Assembly (NCBI RefSeq): GCF_000213555.1 | Contig: NZ_GL891980.1 | Span: forward strand, 618,946-682,945 | Length of the DNA stretch: 64,000 bases | Direction of reading: 5' to 3' | Origin: Dysgonomonas gadei ATCC BAA-286 | GTDB lineage: Bacteria; Bacteroidota; Bacteroidia; Bacteroidales; Dysgonomonadaceae | Shown here: in pieces, positions 63,201-64,000 of the stretch | Layout: each line of letters begins with the position of its first letter | How positions within the stretch are numbered: position 1 is the first letter of the stretch | Made by a program: the position numbers and the translations under genes | Notes under the pieces: model-generated | The model's database searches: none | What the model saw: the letters and a program-made list of their open reading frames with translations, nothing else | What the model was told of the DNA's origin: nothing

Positions 63201-64000
63201 TTAACTGTTTACTGTTAACTGTTTCACCTGGTTATATACATTCTCAGGGGTAAAGCCCAGCTTCTCATCCAACACCTTGTAAGGGGCAGAGAATCCGAAG
63301 GAGTTCATACCCCAGATCTTACCTGTATCGCCTACAAGACCCTGAAGGGTAACAGGAAGGCCTGCGGTAAGGCCGAACTTCCTTTTATCTCTTGGCAGTA
63401 CGCTTTGCTGGTAGGCTTCACTTTGCGCACGGAACAATCCTTCGGATGGTACACTAACGATCCTTGTTTTGATTCCTTCTGCTTTCAGCAGCTTAGCTCC
63501 GTCCACAAGGGTCGATACTTCCGAACCCGAAGCCAACAGGATAATGTCATAGTTCTCGTCTTCTTCCACGATGTAAGCCCCCTTTTCGGCCTGTAAGGCT
63601 TCCGTATATCGGCTTGTCCTGGCGGGCAGGTCGTTGATATTCTGCCGTGAGAAGATAAGGCCTGTCGGGGTGGTCTTGTTCTCCATGGCCATCTTCCAGG
63701 CTACGGTAGCTTCCTGCACGTCGGCAGGACGGAGCACCAGCATCGAGTTATGTCCGTGGTGGTTCTGGAGTTTCTCCATCAGGCGTATCTGGGCTTCCTG
63801 TTCCACAGGCTCGTGGGTAGGGCCGTCTTCACCTACCCGGAAGGCGTCGTGTGTCCAGATAAACTTAACGGGCAGTTCCATCAGCGCCGCAAGGCGGATG
63901 GCGGGTTTCATATAGTCGGAGAATACGAAGAAGGTGGCACAGGCTGCTGTGACTCCTCCATGCAGGGTCATACCGATACACAGGCAGGCCATGGTCAGTT
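63201..64000 (-). CDS. tkt: Transketolase, C-terminal part (5' end outside the window)
   Basis: The last 266 or so residues of transketolase. Recognised blocks are TFFVFSDYMKPAIRLAALM, WTHDAFRVGEDGPTHEPVEQ and LRPADVQEATVAWKMAMEN of the pyrimidine-binding domain, followed by the C-terminal domain (IILLASGSEVSTLVDGAKLL). It moves two-carbon units in the non-oxidative pentose phosphate pathway with thiamine diphosphate. The gene continues beyond 64000; no internal start should be used. It ends 80 bp before rpiB. Confidence 0.96.
   Translation of the reverse strand, partial: LTMACLCIGMTLHGGVTAACATFFVFSDYMKPAIRLAALMELPVKFIWTHDAFRVGEDGPTHEPVEQEAQIRLMEKLQNHHGHNSMLVLRPADVQEATVAWKMAMENKTTPTGLIFSRQNINDLPARTSRYTEALQAEKGAYIVEEDENYDIILLASGSEVSTLVDGAKLLKAEGIKTRIVSVPSEGLFRAQSEAYQQSVLPRDKRKFGLTAGLPVTLQGLVGDTGKIWGMNSFGFSAPYKVLDEKLGFTPENVYNQVKQLTVNS

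Noticed and set aside
1..64000. CRISPR arrays, tRNA genes, prophage or integrase signatures
   Set aside because: No regularly spaced repeats, no cloverleaf-like segments and no phage or recombinase proteins were noticed while reading both strands; this was by eye, not by a dedicated search.

Overview
The window looks like a chromosomal piece of a Bacteroidota (Bacteroidales) genome. The reasons are the SusC/SusD pair with a dense glycoside hydrolase locus, a LytS/LytTR pair, weak Shine-Dalgarno sites, and many promoters with the Bacteroidales -7 element (TAnnTTTG). A Dysgonomonas- or Parabacteroides-like organism is my best guess, from protein flavour only. I saw no tRNA, rRNA, CRISPR array, prophage or transposase gene.

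Region 1 (1-24.7 kb) is mostly housekeeping. It holds the 5' part of a class I fumarase, a secreted unknown protein, purN, the acpP-fabF-rnc operon, a large secreted protein paired with an HTH regulator, a TGS-nucleoside kinase, asnA, a Tat-signal sulfide:quinone oxidoreductase, a small HMA/NlpE-like metal pair, an MBL hydrolase-gcvP operon, an Rrf2 regulator with its NAD(P)-binding target, rsmG with a DUF3298 lipoprotein, a VWA lipoprotein, and a LytS/LytTR two-component pair.

Region 2 (24.7-62.6 kb) is one large polysaccharide utilisation locus (PUL). On the minus strand lie a GH95 plus GH71/99-like operon and a transmembrane regulator. That regulator has a LamG-like/Kelch-like periplasmic part, one membrane helix, and a cytoplasmic SARP-type winged helix plus BTAD. 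On the plus strand follow a GH3; then a DUF4988 lipoprotein-SusC-SusD-DUF3823-GH71/99-like-CBM6/GH43 operon; then GH92, GH43-F5/8C, a pectate-lyase-fold protein and a frameshifted GH31; then GH3-PA14, a double esterase, GH35 and two GH43. The predicted activities (fucosidase/galactosidase, xylosidase, arabinofuranosidase, beta-galactosidase, esterase, mannosidase-like) suggest a branched plant hemicellulose or similar heteroglycan. The exact substrate cannot be read from sequence.

The most interesting signal is shared by four promoters of this PUL (upstream of 28486 on the minus strand, and of 31999, 35578 and 54845 on the plus strand). Each carries direct TTAAT repeats with the same phasing: 11-12 nt, then exactly 23 nt, with the last repeat beginning exactly 22 nt before the G of the -7 element. 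Phased direct repeats of about 11/22 bp are what SARP/PhoB-type winged helices bind. The membrane-anchored SARP-type protein in the locus is therefore the natural candidate reader, which would make this a one-component transmembrane PUL switch.

Region 3 (62.6-64 kb) is rpiB and the 3' part of a transketolase gene, on the minus strand. Intergenic DNA holds a long palindromic element (34450-35026), a patch of short repeats (28600-29030), a smaller imperfect palindrome (6940-7100) and several clear terminators.
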